Of a stretch of DNA of 64,000 nt, positions 1 to 8,070 are shown piece by piece. Source of the stretch: [Leptolyngbya] sp. PCC 7376 (GTDB lineage Bacteria > Cyanobacteriota > Cyanobacteriia > Cyanobacteriales > MRBY01); contig NC_019683.1 of assembly GCF_000316605.1 (NCBI RefSeq), positions 2,464,036 to 2,528,035 of the forward strand, given 5' to 3'. Each line of letters opens with the position of its first letter. Within the stretch, counting starts at the first letter, position 1. The notes below the pieces were generated by a model. It worked only from the letters and a program-made list of their open reading frames with translations, searched no databases and had not been told where the DNA came from. Position numbers and translations under genes: made by a program.

Positions 1-737
1 ATCTCTAGAGATACTGATGATTTGGGATAGAATAATAAACCGGCATTCAATTCCTTAATAATATCAGGATACATCTCAGTAAGAATAAGATGTTTTCGAT
101 AGACATCACTACCATATTCGTTATTGTAAACAATGGAATCCTTTTGCTTCATCGATTTTGCTAATTCATCCCCAAATCTAAAAAAGAGAATATCTGCATC
201 GAATGACAGAATCCAACCAGCATTAGATAAAAGATGGTAATCAAATAATTGAATTCCCCATGGAACACGTTCTCGATATTCTTTGCATGAAGGATAATTT
301 TCGAGTAGTTCTTCGACTATTTTGTCTGCAAATTTTCGCTCTATAATAGTTATATTTGGAATGCTTTCACCTATTAGTTTGATATCGTCTTTGCTGAGAG
401 AACCATCATCATGCACTACCACAGGACAATCAATCTTCATATAAAGAAGAAGTGAACGAATTGCCCATAGATACATTCCAATATCTTTTTTGCAAAGTAA
501 GGTATGAATTTCTATTTCTTTATCTTTTATTGTGAGAGGAAAAGGAGGCAGATTTTCGGAGTAATCCAATGCTTTTTTCTCTACAAATTCTACATATCGT
601 TTTAACTGTTTGTCTATACTTTTTCTCTCTTTCAGAGAGAATTTATGAGAAATAACGAACAAGAGTTTTGCAATAAAGATTAATAGTCGAAGGAAAATAG
701 CAGACATTTTTTTATTTGAATTTTTCATATTAATCAT
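1..737 (-). CDS. Glycosyltransferase-like protein, 3' end cut by the window edge
   Basis: An open frame of about 245 codons starts at 737 (alternative ATG at 728) and runs off the left edge without a stop. A short basic and hydrophobic N-terminus (about residues 8-32) is followed by a soluble region. The segment FDADILFF, with D180-A-D182, looks like the metal-binding DXD motif of GT-A fold glycosyltransferases, and it is followed by NAGLLFYP, typical of that fold. The donor and acceptor sugars cannot be told. The DNA is AT-rich and free of HIP1 sites, unlike the core genes to the right, which suggests a transferred surface-glycan gene. The class is inferred from the DXD context only. Confidence 0.6.
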   Translation of the reverse strand, partial: MINMKNSNKKMSAIFLRLLIFIAKLLFVISHKFSLKERKSIDKQLKRYVEFVEKKALDYSENLPPFPLTIKDKEIEIHTLLCKKDIGMYLWAIRSLLLYMKIDCPVVVHDDGSLSKDDIKLIGESIPNITIIERKFADKIVEELLENYPSCKEYRERVPWGIQLFDYHLLSNAGWILSFDADILFFRFGDELAKSMKQKDSIVYNNEYGSDVYRKHLILTEMYPDIIKELNAGLLFYPKSSVSLE

Positions 738-1255
738 GTTTAATTGCGAAATAATTCCAAAATAGTAAATATATTGGTGGAGCAAGCAAAATCAAGCTGT
801 TATTTTATGTAGTCTCTCCAATTATCTTTTTAGATAACAGCAAAACACGGCATATCAGTGTGAGTATTGACTAAATATGTAGAAAGGAGCTGTAGAAAAT
901 TCAACATCTTATTTGATTTTTATTAGTTCTAATGATTTTTTAAATGATATTCTGGCAAGAAAATTATACCTTTTTATTCTTGTATTTTGACTCGATCAAC
1001 CAGGTTGACATGCTGATTTTCAGCAGTGCCATTGGATAACAAATTATGACTCTGCTGAAACATGGCCATAATTTTTTTTGTTCACTCACTTTAGAAAAGG
1101 CTATGTCATTGATCCTGAAAATGTAGCGTTATGATTTATTATAATTTCGCGCAAAGCTTTAGGTGATTTTGCTTGTATAACAATTGATCCCGCGTACACA
1201 TCGATTTAAAATACAGGAATAATCTAAAGCTACTGCTCTGCAACATAACCTCGAG
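738..1255. other. AT-rich gene-free stretch
   Basis: I see no convincing gene in this stretch. It holds a small inverted repeat at 1011-1025 (TGCTGA-TTT-TCAGCA). Around 1090-1130 a short plus-strand reading, FRKGYVIDPENVA, faintly recalls the C-terminal part of cyanobacterial methyltransferases. No start, no other motif and no length support it, so it is at best a trace of a lost gene. Confidence 0.4.
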
Positions 1256-1516
1256 ATTAGGCGATCAACAGCGAAAAAACTCATTCGCGGGCTAGACAAA
1301 TATAAACAAAGCTATGTCGCTAGTCATGTTGACCTATTTGAACAGCTAAAGCATGGCCACAAGCCTCGCATCCTCTTCATTTGTTGTTCGGATTCCCGCG
1401 TTGATCCCGGCCTAATCACCCAGACAGAGTATTGGCGAACTTTTCGTCATCCGCAATGCAGGTAATATCATTCCTCCATTTGGCGCAGCGAACGGCGGCG
1501 AAGGCGGCACGCTCGA
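1256..1516 (+). pseudogene. Decayed beta-carbonic anhydrase, internal fragment
   Basis: The plus strand reads KKLIRGLDKYKQSYVASH, then LFICCSDSRVDPGLITQTE, and after one extra base near 1430 continues as GELFVIRNAGNIIPPFGAAN. CSDSRVDP (zinc Cys and the Asp-Arg dyad) and RNAGNIIPP are hallmark blocks of beta-class carbonic anhydrases, which interconvert CO2 and bicarbonate. The frameshift, the absent N-terminal start and the absent HTxCG zinc block show a dead remnant. It ends just before an IS1-type transposase tail at 1546. The family is clear; whether a working copy exists elsewhere cannot be seen here. Confidence 0.85.
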
Positions 1517-1545
1517 AAACCCTCGAAGTATGACACTGTCTCTTC

Positions 1546-1736
1546 CCTCGTAAACGTCATCAAGCTGTAGGCAAAGAGATAGATAAAACAGCTACATTGA
1601 GCGTTTTAACTGCACTGTGCATCAGAGGGTTTCACCTCTATTCCGAAAGACTCTATCCTTCTCCAAGAAGTTAGAGAATCACATCGGAGCTATCTGGCTT
1701 TTTGTCCACCACTACAATGCATCCTTACACATTTAG
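1546..1736 (+). pseudogene. IS1-type transposase, C-terminal remnant
   Basis: The plus strand reads PRKRHQAVGKEIDKTA and, after a one-base loss near 1598, ERFNCTVHQRVSPLFRKTL and then SFSKKLENHIGAIWLFVHHY before a stop at 1734-1736. This pattern (RHxAVGKE, ERFN..RQR, FSKKLENHIGAIW) is the C-terminal catalytic region of IS1-family transposases common in cyanobacteria. The upstream part is missing and the frame is broken, so it is not functional. It directly follows the carbonic anhydrase fragment, as if the element had cut into it. Confidence 0.8.
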
Positions 1737-1738
1737 GA

Positions 1739-1762
1739 CTATCAAGTACTGTTACTTGATAG
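1739..1762. terminator. Perfect 10-bp hairpin over a stop codon
   Basis: CTATCAAGTA and TACTTGATAG pair perfectly across a CTGT loop. The hairpin overlaps the stop codon (1752-1754) of the methyltransferase read leftward. There is no long T run on either side, so it may be an inefficient terminator, a 3'-end stabiliser or the terminal repeat of the adjacent IS relic. Confidence 0.45.
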
Positions 1763-2318
1763 CCTTTAATTTGATCTGAACTTCTTCAAACACATTATTA
1801 AACCTGTGGGCGGCCTCATTTAGCGCCTCAGATGTAATCTCCTTTTCAAGCCATTTTCTCGCCCATTCTCCAGAAGGAACATGGACACTAGATACTACTT
1901 CAAAATCAATGTCTAAATATAACCCCAGTGTTGTATTTGCAGCACCTGTATTCTTCCATTCCTGATTAAGTCTCTTAGAAAACATACTGAGGCCTCCCGG
2001 AGTAATCGCCCGAACATGGGTAGGATCAGTAATGAAATTATCATGACGGTGGTGTGGCACCCGAATATCAATGATCGCACCACTTTTACAGACGCGGTAA
2101 AGCTCTTGGATAAGGCCAAGGTACACATCTGTTTGTTGCCCAAGATGTTCGAGAACATGATGCATGACAACTTCTTCAACACTATTATCTTCCCAAGGCC
2201 AGGGAAACTCTTCTAAATCTAATAGTAGGTCTGGTTCACCAAATTTATCGACATTGACATAACCCGGCAGGATTTTATGACCACAGCCAAGGTGCAATTT
2301 TAATGATTTTTCTGACAT
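1752..2318 (-). CDS. Class I SAM-dependent methyltransferase
   Basis: The preferred start, MSEKSLKLHLGCG at 2318, gives 188 residues; an upstream in-frame start at 2390 would add 24 residues unlike the family. LHLGCGHKILPGYVNVD is motif I with the SAM-binding Gly loop and the acidic residue at the end of strand 2. LLDLEEFPWPWEDNSVEEV and HHVLEHL match the later Methyltransf_11 blocks. Small proteins of this type occur in cell-surface polysaccharide loci, which suits the glycosyltransferase to the left and the AT-rich DNA. The substrate is unknown. The stop codon lies inside a hairpin. Confidence 0.75.
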   Translation of the reverse strand: MSEKSLKLHLGCGHKILPGYVNVDKFGEPDLLLDLEEFPWPWEDNSVEEVVMHHVLEHLGQQTDVYLGLIQELYRVCKSGAIIDIRVPHHRHDNFITDPTHVRAITPGGLSMFSKRLNQEWKNTGAANTTLGLYLDIDFEVVSSVHVPSGEWARKWLEKEITSEALNEAAHRFNNVFEEVQIKLKAIK

Positions 2319-2430
2319 ATAGGTTTCACGTGAGCCACTTATCTTTAAAGGGTATACCAAACTGATTGAAGCATAGGCACATTGACTCAATCTTGATTCA
2401 TCTTTAGCATGCGTTAACTTTATTTACGCA

Positions 2431-4992
2431 TCAGCTTGTTATGTTCTGGTGCTGACGACAACTTAAAGTATCTGCACTTTTGGTGACTTGAGAAACAAGC
2501 TGAATCTGTCCAGCATTATCTGTTTGCCAGCTTGTAATTGGTTGAATCACTGGCTGTTGTTCGATGCTCTGCTGAATGTCTTGAGGCCGAGTCGCCTGTT
2601 GAATGTCAGTAGTATTAGATTCTCCGACATAACTCTGAAGATCCTGCCAAAGTGTTCCATTATTTAGTGCAATTCTTGGGTTCTCTTGGATGCCACCGCG
2701 CCCCACTAAGGCAAAAGAACTTCCTGTTTCCGCAGCACAAGCAGCTGCAATTTGATCACTTGCATCAGTAATATCAGCAGGTAGTTTATCCAAACTAGAG
2801 GTTTTGTCTACATCTGGCGTATTGAGCGTAACAACCCCATTAAATTCAGCACCGAGATCAGAGGTTGCCGTAATATCACTTCTGGATGTGAGGCGATCGC
2901 GGAAAGCAGTACCAAAAATCCCCTGAGCAGTAATTGAAATCCTGCCACCAGAACCAGCTGTAGCATTCGCTGTAATATCACTGTTATCCAAAGCGATGAG
3001 CGTCACCGTTTCAATATTAATATTGCCGCCATCAGTATTATTCGCATTCGTACTCAGCAAACTCTCTCGAAACAATCTCAAATCTTGCGTAAAAATATTG
3101 ATATTCCCCGGCTTCCCTGTCCCGGCTGGAAGTCCCTCAAGGGATCGATTTAACGTTTGAAAGTTCCCTGTCGTAATTACAGCTTGATCTTGGATTGTTA
3201 ACCGAGGCGTCCTAATCGTAATATCTTTGCCATTCCCGCTACTCTTCAATAAATCAGCATAAATACCAGACGCCCATCGTTCACTACGGCCCGACAACTC
3301 TACAGATTCAGAGGCATTAATTGTCACGGCACCGCCATCACCATCAAAAAAAGTACCAGCTGCAATAATGCCACCATCTCTGAGAATTAATCGTCCAGTA
3401 TTAATCTCAACGCCACCTGAATTTCCAGCACTATTGGAGTCAGCTAATAGGATATTGCCATCTTGTGCTGTATCACGCCCCGATAACTCTAAGAATTCAC
3501 TCGCATTAATTAAAATTTTGCCGCCATTTCCACCTCGTAATGGGCTATTCGTCAACTGGGAGCCATTCAGCATTCGAAATCTCGCTGTTTCTATCCGCAG
3601 GTCTGCACCATCACCAGTGGCGCTGTAGTTATCCACAAGAATTTGCGAGGAATCTTGAGTAAATTCCTCGGTGATATCAAACAGAACTTCTGGACGGGGT
3701 AAATTGTTATTCGCTTCTAGGTAGGAACTTTCTGAACGAATATCGAAGACAGTATCACCCTGCACTCGCAGGTTATTTGCACGAAAGATAATATCTGATC
3801 CGCCTTGCGCCCCACCATTAGAAACATTGAAGCGAGTGAGGTCATCAAATACCAAGTCTTCTGCAATATCGAAGTTAATAGTGCTTCTCTCTGTTGTACT
3901 AGCAGTTTTAAACAGAAAGAAAGCTTGATTCGCAGTCAAGTTCTGGGCGCGAATATTGATGTTCGTATCGCCTCCAGTATTCGGATTAGTGAATTCCAAG
4001 CCAGAGGTATCGCTAATGTTGATATCGCCTTGAAAATCAAAGGTGGCGATCGCCCCTTGACCATCCACATTATCTGTTTCGAGGGCAATCTTCGAGAAAG
4101 TATTGATCGTTAAATTATCGCCAAAGAGATAAAGCTGTTCTATCTCTGGGTTTGGAGCACGGAAAAGAATATTGGCAAAATCAAAATTAATATCGCTGCC
4201 CACTGTGTCAGTACGAGCAATCGGAAAAGTATCAACTAAATCAACCTGACTACCACCGGCAACGCTAACGAGAGCAACATCCCCTCCAAATGACGAAATG
4301 TCACTATCAATACCAAAGTCGCCTTCAAGGTTAATCCCATCAGCAACCAAAATAGTTGCACCACCATCTAAGTTCGCCAAAGAGCCTTTAATATCAATAC
4401 TTTTACTGGTTTCACTTAGTCCTAAACCAATAGGAGCAGAGACAAAGAGTAGTGGATCTAAGCTGGTTGTATTTTGATCAAAGACAGCATTATTCGGAAA
4501 TAAAATATCGGTTGCCGTTGTCGCGACAAAACTACCGCCACCTAAAAAAATATTGGGCACACTGCCTTGAATCACTTCAATGCCATTAGGATTCGCTAGA
4601 AATAAATTGGCTGGATTTGCTGTTTGAATAAAACCACCAATCTCGGAAATCTCAGTCCCTGTGACACGGGCAATAATGTTTTCAGTTGTTGCTGCGTTAT
4701 TGAAAAGAGCAAAGACTGTTTCAGGAACAGAGAATTTTTCAAAGCTATGGAAGAGATTCTCCCCTTGTTCAACGCCGCCCAAAATAAAATAAAGGTCAAT
4801 GCTAGGGACAATATCTGGAATAAAAAACGTTGAGGTCGGATTATCAAGGGTTGTGTCGGCAATGATCTCCGTCTGGGCTGCTAATGGTGCGGTCAAAACA
4901 GCTTGGGTACAGAAGAGGCCAAATAGTACCGGTAATAAGGTTTGGCGATCGCCTTTCAAACATTGACACAACATTTTTCCTGTGCTGACCAT
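2431..4992 (-). CDS. Two-partner-secretion exoprotein (filamentous hemagglutinin N-terminal domain)
   Basis: This 853-residue protein has a signal peptide (hydrophobic core about residues 18-38, likely cleavage after LAAQ near 40). A TPS/hemagglutination domain follows at about 41-170, including the diagnostic NPNGI at 134-138 and LGGGSFVATTA. The middle is rich in short beta-helix-like repeats (GGNINI, GGRISI types). The C-terminal part has the Cys-containing AACAAETGSSF segment followed by VGRGGIQENP, usual in cyanobacterial members. Such proteins are carried across the outer membrane by a TpsB barrel. No TpsB gene is in this window, so the partner must lie elsewhere or be missing. Adhesion is only a family-level guess. 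Confidence 0.85.
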   Translation of the reverse strand: MVSTGKMLCQCLKGDRQTLLPVLFGLFCTQAVLTAPLAAQTEIIADTTLDNPTSTFFIPDIVPSIDLYFILGGVEQGENLFHSFEKFSVPETVFALFNNAATTENIIARVTGTEISEIGGFIQTANPANLFLANPNGIEVIQGSVPNIFLGGGSFVATTATDILFPNNAVFDQNTTSLDPLLFVSAPIGLGLSETSKSIDIKGSLANLDGGATILVADGINLEGDFGIDSDISSFGGDVALVSVAGGSQVDLVDTFPIARTDTVGSDINFDFANILFRAPNPEIEQLYLFGDNLTINTFSKIALETDNVDGQGAIATFDFQGDINISDTSGLEFTNPNTGGDTNINIRAQNLTANQAFFLFKTASTTERSTINFDIAEDLVFDDLTRFNVSNGGAQGGSDIIFRANNLRVQGDTVFDIRSESSYLEANNNLPRPEVLFDITEEFTQDSSQILVDNYSATGDGADLRIETARFRMLNGSQLTNSPLRGGNGGKILINASEFLELSGRDTAQDGNILLADSNSAGNSGGVEINTGRLILRDGGIIAAGTFFDGDGGAVTINASESVELSGRSERWASGIYADLLKSSGNGKDITIRTPRLTIQDQAVITTGNFQTLNRSLEGLPAGTGKPGNINIFTQDLRLFRESLLSTNANNTDGGNINIETVTLIALDNSDITANATAGSGGRISITAQGIFGTAFRDRLTSRSDITATSDLGAEFNGVVTLNTPDVDKTSSLDKLPADITDASDQIAAACAAETGSSFALVGRGGIQENPRIALNNGTLWQDLQSYVGESNTTDIQQATRPQDIQQSIEQQPVIQPITSWQTDNAGQIQLVSQVTKSADTLSCRQHQNITS

Positions 4993-5151
4993 AAGCTGTC
5001 CCGGTAGAAAGAATTCGATGCAGATTTAGCAACACTCATCTTTTCTGGGAATTCGTTCAAGGTCAGGAAAATCTTCTTAGACAATCATGTCGACTCTCTA
5101 GGATTGTCGATTACGCTTGGAAATTTGTGGCGATCGCCTCTGCGATCAAAC

Positions 5152-6009
5152 CTATTCCTTTAGCATCCAGAACCCAGCAAAACGTTCATCATCAGGACTA
5201 TTTTGTATAGCGAGGAAATGTATACCTTCGGCCTTCTTTTTTGCCGTCTCAAAATTTTTCGCTTCTTTAACGGTGCCTTTATTGGGAAGATCCGCCACAA
5301 TCCAGCTATCACTAACCCCGGTTTCTAAAACCATACTGGGACGAGGCTGTTGATTGAGATGCAAAAAGCTCAGCTCCAAGCCAGACATCCAGCCAGCCAA
5401 GGGAACCGCTCGCGGCGAGAAGATCAATAAGCCAGGAATTTTTGTATCAGAGTTTAAATTATTGAGCGGGAAGGGCTCACCAAAATCAATTTCCCAATCA
5501 TCAAAATCTTCAAATGCAGAGGCTTCTAGAGAAACAATTGCCCATTTATCGCCTTTATCTCCTCGCACAGCATCAGGTAGAGCAACGGCATTAAGAGAGG
5601 GATATTGCACCGAGGTATTGCGGGCCGCCTGTTCATCAAAATTGGGATGTTCAGGATAAACCTCACGAGTGCGTTGGTCGATCCACTGCATCAGAGTGTA
5701 GGCACGGCGGGAGGGGGCAGAAGGAATACCCGCATCTTCACAGCCTTTCGAGATCATATTGTTCATCTGACGACGGAAAAACCTGATTTTACTCGGGCTG
5801 ACACCAGCTTCGGCGATCGCCTTTTCTATAGCTTTTTTTAGCGTAATCGAGTTGACTTCTGTGTTCGTACAAAACTCGCTATACCGGAATAGATCCCCAT
5901 CACCTTGTTTAATGCTGGTGGGCGCTTCGCAGATGAGCACTTCCCATAATTTTTTTTGATTGTCATCCAAGATCGGACGCGAATAAAAATCCAGTTCCCA
6001 AATAGTCAC
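5152..6009 (-). CDS. Tab2/Atab2-like RNA-binding protein (DUF1092)
   Basis: The N-terminus TIWELDFYSRPILDDNQKKL is the signature of the Tab2/Atab2 family. I chose the GTG at 6009 because family members begin at M-x-IWELDFY; an in-frame TTG at 6021 is the alternative. The protein is about 285 residues, normal for the family, with conserved RFFRRQMNNM and RAYTLMQWI blocks. In plants and algae Tab2 promotes translation of psaB mRNA and photosystem assembly; the cyanobacterial homologue is presumed to act in photosystem biogenesis. The gene is divergent from the methyltransferase at 6165. Confidence 0.85.
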   Translation of the reverse strand: MTIWELDFYSRPILDDNQKKLWEVLICEAPTSIKQGDGDLFRYSEFCTNTEVNSITLKKAIEKAIAEAGVSPSKIRFFRRQMNNMISKGCEDAGIPSAPSRRAYTLMQWIDQRTREVYPEHPNFDEQAARNTSVQYPSLNAVALPDAVRGDKGDKWAIVSLEASAFEDFDDWEIDFGEPFPLNNLNSDTKIPGLLIFSPRAVPLAGWMSGLELSFLHLNQQPRPSMVLETGVSDSWIVADLPNKGTVKEAKNFETAKKKAEGIHFLAIQNSPDDERFAGFWMLKE

Positions 6010-6164
6010 AGCAAGTCTCAACTACACAAAATAAATCTCTATTGATTTTGCCCTATTGCCTTGTCTTTTCATAATTTCTGGCAGTGATAGGATGCGACGC
6101 CTACCCGCAAAAATCTTCTATGCTATGCAACTATACTGTCTGTGTTTTTCGGGAGGCGATCGCC

Positions 6165-6803
6165 ATGGCAACTTTTTTACGACCATTGAGCTACAAATAC
6201 CAATGGATTTATGACACCATTTCCCGCCTCGCAGCCCTCACCGTTGGTGGCGAAACCCGTTTCCGCAATCTGGCACTCCAAGGCATTCTTAACGAAGATA
6301 AGTCAAACCCGAAAATCCTTGACCTCTGCTGTGGTGCTGGCCAAACCACCCAGTTTTTAACTCAATATTCTAATCAGGTCACCGGACTTGATCTCTCCCC
6401 TCTGGCGATCGCCCTCGCAAAAGAAAATGTCCCTCAGGCAACCTACGTCATCAGTGCCGCTGAAAATATGGAGCTTCCCGACAATAGTTTTGACATTGTC
6501 CATACCAGCGCTGCTCTCCACGAAATGACACCAGAGCAGCTCACCCAAATTTTCCAGCAAGTCTATCGTGTCCTCAAACCCGGCGGTATTTTCACTTTTA
6601 TTGATCTCCACCAACCCACCAATCCCCTTTTTATACCGAGCCTCTATACCTTTATGTATCTGTTTGAGACTGATACCGCCTGGCAAATGATTCGCGCCGA
6701 TCTCCCATCACAGCTCATAGCAGCTGGATTTAACATCATCAAGAAAGAACTCCATGCGGGCGGCAGCTTACAGATAATCCAAAGTCAAAAACCCAGTCTA
6801 TAG
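6165..6803 (+). CDS. Class I SAM-dependent methyltransferase (UbiE/Methyltransf_11 type)
   Basis: The protein has 212 residues. The start at 6165 is favoured because GGGAGG at 6151-6156 sits at proper distance; an upstream in-frame ATG at 6084 lacks such a site. Motif I is ILDLCCGAGQTTQFL (residues 51-65), followed by VTGLDLSPLAIALA, an AAENMELPDNSFDIVH block and the post-motif RVLKPGGIFTFID. The N-terminus FLRPLSYKYQWIYDTISRLA suggests membrane or lipid-quinone contact. The substrate is unknown. The HAD phosphatase gene follows after 45 bases on the same strand and is probably cotranscribed. Confidence 0.85.
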   Translation: MATFLRPLSYKYQWIYDTISRLAALTVGGETRFRNLALQGILNEDKSNPKILDLCCGAGQTTQFLTQYSNQVTGLDLSPLAIALAKENVPQATYVISAAENMELPDNSFDIVHTSAALHEMTPEQLTQIFQQVYRVLKPGGIFTFIDLHQPTNPLFIPSLYTFMYLFETDTAWQMIRADLPSQLIAAGFNIIKKELHAGGSLQIIQSQKPSL

Positions 6804-6848
6804 CCGCTAAAATAAACATTAAATTTACTTCGATCCTGTTGAATTGTT

Positions 6849-7403
6849 ATGGCGCTTTTGAATCCCAGCTTGCTAGAACCAAACCTGATTTTAGGTCAGA
6901 CAATTCTGCATCTCACTCCCGAAATTGTGCGTCGCAACAAGATCAAAGGACTGATCCTCGATGTCGATGAAACCCTTGTGCCTATACGACAAGCACGCGC
7001 CTCCGAGGATCTCCTTCAATGGGTTACCGAAATGAAGCGTGCCGCCGATATCTGGCTCGTTAGCAATAATCTCAGCCATCAACGAATCGGGCGCATTGCC
7101 GAAATGGTCGATGCCCCTTATCTCCTCGGCGCAAAAAAACCATCCCGCGCCAAGCTCCGCAAAGCTATGGACGCAATGGATCTCCGACCTCAGGAAGTCG
7201 CAATGGTTGGCGATCGCCTGTTCACCGATGTTCTCGCTGGAAATCGCCTGGGCTTATTCACTATTTTGGTAGAGCCGATGGTCGATCCCCTTAAGGCCAA
7301 TCGTAAATATCCCATTCGCAACGCAGAAGTATGGCTCTCAAAGTTTCTTGGTGCTTCTCTAGATGGCATGAAACACAACTTTACAAAAGGCAACAGAAGA
7401 TAA
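6849..7403 (+). CDS. YqeG-family HAD-IIIA phosphatase
   Basis: The protein has 184 residues. The HAD nucleophile loop is GLILDVDETLVP, with D38 and D40. Motif II is WLVSNNLS, and the AKKPS Lys block and AMVGDRLFTDVLAGN acidic block complete the active site. YqeG proteins form the small HAD-IIIA group related to mitochondrial Gep4 phosphatidylglycerophosphate phosphatase, so a role in phosphatidylglycerol synthesis is possible but not shown here. It follows the methyltransferase at 6165 in the same direction. Confidence 0.85.
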   Translation: MALLNPSLLEPNLILGQTILHLTPEIVRRNKIKGLILDVDETLVPIRQARASEDLLQWVTEMKRAADIWLVSNNLSHQRIGRIAEMVDAPYLLGAKKPSRAKLRKAMDAMDLRPQEVAMVGDRLFTDVLAGNRLGLFTILVEPMVDPLKANRKYPIRNAEVWLSKFLGASLDGMKHNFTKGNRR

Positions 7404-7427
7404 CGCTTACGAATATAAAAAAAGATT

Positions 7428-7481
7428 ATGAAAAGTCACTACTGTGACTCCTTCAGGCATAATCATAGTCACGAAATATAA
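7428..7481 (+). CDS. Possible 17-residue His-rich peptide or leader ORF
   Basis: ATG to TAA encodes MKSHYCDSFRHNHSHEI, rich in His with one Cys. It overlaps an inverted repeat and is followed by a hairpin and then by a clear terminator at 7548-7576. No plausible downstream gene lies on this strand, so it is more likely part of a short free transcript than a leader. Coding is unproven, and a chance ORF of this length is common. Confidence 0.2.
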   Translation: MKSHYCDSFRHNHSHEI

Positions 7482-7547
7482 CAAGGGATCACCTCTTTTT
7501 TATAGATCCCCATATAAGAAACCTTTTTAAATTCACTTTCTTGATTG

Positions 7548-7576
7548 AGCTACTTCCACTGGGAGTAGCTTTTTAT
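7548..7576 (+). terminator. Rho-independent terminator
   Basis: AGCTACTTCC pairs with GGGAGTAGCT (10 pairs with one G-U) around an ACT loop. The stem is followed by TTTTATATT on the plus strand. It lies 145 bases beyond the HAD phosphatase gene, so it ends either that operon's long 3' tail or a separate short RNA. Confidence 0.75.
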
Positions 7577-7964
7577 ATTGCCTGCTAAGGGATAGGACTC
7601 AGCGAAGCATTCAGCAATTTTGTCTAGAGATATTGCCGAAAAACATAGAATTTTGGCCTATAAATACCCTGTATTTGATAATACTTAGGTACAGCAAAAA
7701 AGATAGGTTTTTCCCTATGTCTTCTATAACTTTTAGGATACGTATCTTTATAGAGCGTAATTAAAGAGAGCAATTTGTGTAAGTATTCGGCAGAGCAAAC
7801 ACTATTGAAGTTGTTTTGTAATTGCTTAAAATCCCCAAAATAGACTCAGTTATTGATAGCTTCAATCGTGAGTTTAGGTATTTATTCACGATCATTTATT
7901 GAGTATTTACTCATAGTGAAAATCATAAAATTACTGAGCTCATTACCTTCGCTATCCTCGCAAT

Positions 7965-7990
7965 AAAAAAGCTCCTCATATTTGAGGAGC
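7965..7990 (-). terminator. Rho-independent terminator of the pdhC operon
   Basis: GCTCCTCA (7971-7978) pairs perfectly with TGAGGAGC (7983-7990) across TATT. Read on the minus strand the hairpin is followed by six T residues. It lies about 80 bases beyond the stop of the E2 gene. Confidence 0.85.
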
Positions 7991-8070
7991 CTACTCTTGG
8001 AAAATGAAATAATTGTAGGGTGACAAATCAGGCGATCGCCGCACCTAGCTTTTCAAAATACTTTTTAGAT

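Larger units (their letters stand above)
7404..8070. other. Gene-poor spacer with several hairpins
   Basis: This 667-base AT-rich spacer lies between a plus-strand and a minus-strand gene. It contains a 17-codon reading frame (7428-7481), an inverted repeat AGTCAC-TACT-GTGACT (7434-7449), GGGATC/GATCCC arms (7485-7510), an intrinsic terminator (7548-7576), and the minus-strand terminator of the E2 gene (7965-7990). Between 7577 and 7964 I see no gene. Confidence 0.5.
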
